Part shown: in pieces, positions 63,459 through 64,000 of the stretch | How positions within the stretch are numbered: the first letter of the stretch is position 1 | Layout: each line of letters opens with the position of its first letter | DNA from: an uncultured Eggerthellaceae bacterium | GTDB taxonomy: Bacteria > Actinomycetota > Coriobacteriia > Coriobacteriales > Eggerthellaceae | Length of the DNA: 64,000 nt | Reading direction: 5' to 3' | Assembly: GCA_947565915.1 (NCBI GenBank) | Contig: CANOHY010000004.1 | Coordinates: 1 to 64,000, forward strand | Notes under the pieces: generated by a model | What the model was told of the DNA's origin: nothing | Database searches by the model: none | What the model saw: the letters and a program-made list of their open reading frames with translations, nothing else | Made by a program: the position numbers and the translations under genes

Positions 63459-64000
63459 CTACCACGCTCCCCTGGGCGAGCGCGACCACGAGGACTGCTG
63501 CGGCGCGCCCGATGCGTTACCGGACGAAGATGCGCGCTCCCGTTGGCGACGCTGACGTTCATCGGGCTGATGGCGCGGCACCTGTTGCGTGCGCGCGGAT
63601 TGCCGCTCGTCTCGCGAACGACCACCCTGTGGCCGACCCGCCTGCTGGCGCGCCCCAACCTGGCGTGCACTTGCCTGCTGGCGCGCAGCGCCACGTGTCG
63701 TGGGACGACCAGATGTGCCGCGGCCCTGCGCTGTTCGCATGCCACGCTGATTTGCGCGCATTTGAGCCTCTTCGGCAATCGTTCGCGCTTGGCCTTGCGC
63801 CTGCTCTACGATTTTGCGTGCTTGGGCATTGGCCTCTTTGAGGATCCGATGCGCCTCAGCCCGCGCCTCGCTGAGCACCTCGTCTTCGGCACCGCTTACC
63901 ACCGCGCGCGCCTCTTGTGGCGAGCGCTGCGAGCGCAACGCCAGCTCATCACGCAAATACTTTATCTCGCGCAGGTATTCATCGGCCGAGCGCTGCACCG
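63459..64000 (-). CDS. DivIVA-like coiled-coil protein, partial at window edge
   Basis: The C-terminal 180 residues or so of a protein that continues beyond the window; the GTG near 63998 need not be the start. A coiled coil (EYLREIKYLRDELALRSQ, then ARAEAHRILKEANAQARKIV with an ATP-synthase-b/DivIVA-like pattern) is followed by an Arg/Gln/Ser/Gly-rich disordered tail. Such layouts occur in cell-division or polar scaffold proteins; the role is inferred. Confidence 0.65.
   Translation of the reverse strand, partial: VQRSADEYLREIKYLRDELALRSQRSPQEARAVVSGAEDEVLSEARAEAHRILKEANAQARKIVEQAQGQARTIAEEAQMRANQRGMRTAQGRGTSGRPTTRGAARQQASARQVGARQQAGRPQGGRSRDERQSARTQQVPRHQPDERQRRQRERASSSGNASGAPQQSSWSRSPRGAW

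Overview
The window reads as a chromosomal segment of a high-GC, probably host-associated anaerobe of the Actinomycetota. My best guess is Coriobacteriia (Eggerthellales type). The basis is a membrane-bound uptake [NiFe] hydrogenase with a cytochrome b partner next to bd-oxidase and hyp genes, Tat-type signals, GTG/TTG starts and strong GC-driven shadow ORFs. No 16S rRNA or other taxonomic marker is present, so this is inference.

Layout. 1-378: 3' part of the RNase P RNA gene (rnpB), with an expanded, internally repeated variable region. 589-7727 (minus): complete F1Fo ATP synthase operon (I-like, B, E, F, H, A, G, D, C). 7810-15087 (minus): dCMP deaminase, rpiB, glpK, a monoacylglycerol-lipase-like hydrolase, a flavoprotein fused to a TsaC/YrdC domain, and an HI0933-type flavoprotein. 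15463-21213 (plus): a small HTH gene, then hyaA-hyaB-hyaC, a small membrane protein and the maturation protease. 21260-30152: larE, a radical SAM protein, GtrA, an acyl-CoA synthetase, a GH25 lysozyme, queF, a preQ1-I riboswitch with its queuosine-precursor transporter, purC and a membrane protein. 30188-38291: a two-component system, a Tat-exported propeller-like protein, purB, two TrkA proteins and a putative cell-wall hydrolase. 38476-48934 (minus): a 3256-residue Rhs/YD-repeat polymorphic toxin with a candidate immunity gene overlapping its 3' end. 49117-54692 (minus): PspC, a CBS/CorC protein, a PF06541 membrane protein, cydB and cydA. 55140-64000 (minus): hypD, hypC, hypF, pgi, a surface-anchored propeller protein and two small envelope/coiled-coil genes, the last cut by the window edge.

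How it fits together. H2 oxidation by HyaABC, matured by the protease here and by HypF/C/D, could feed quinone that is reoxidised by cytochrome bd, while the ATP synthase uses the resulting gradient. The lipase and glycerol kinase would channel monoglycerides into glycerol-3-phosphate. QueF and the riboswitch-controlled transporter serve queuosine supply.

The most unusual content is (a) the giant Rhs toxin/immunity locus, whose promoter and start codon coincide with a perfect inverted repeat, and (b) at least two families of about 145-180 bp palindromic elements in intergenic regions. These keep a conserved core while their arms diverge but stay self-complementary. Related-looking repeat architecture occurs inside rnpB and upstream of purB.
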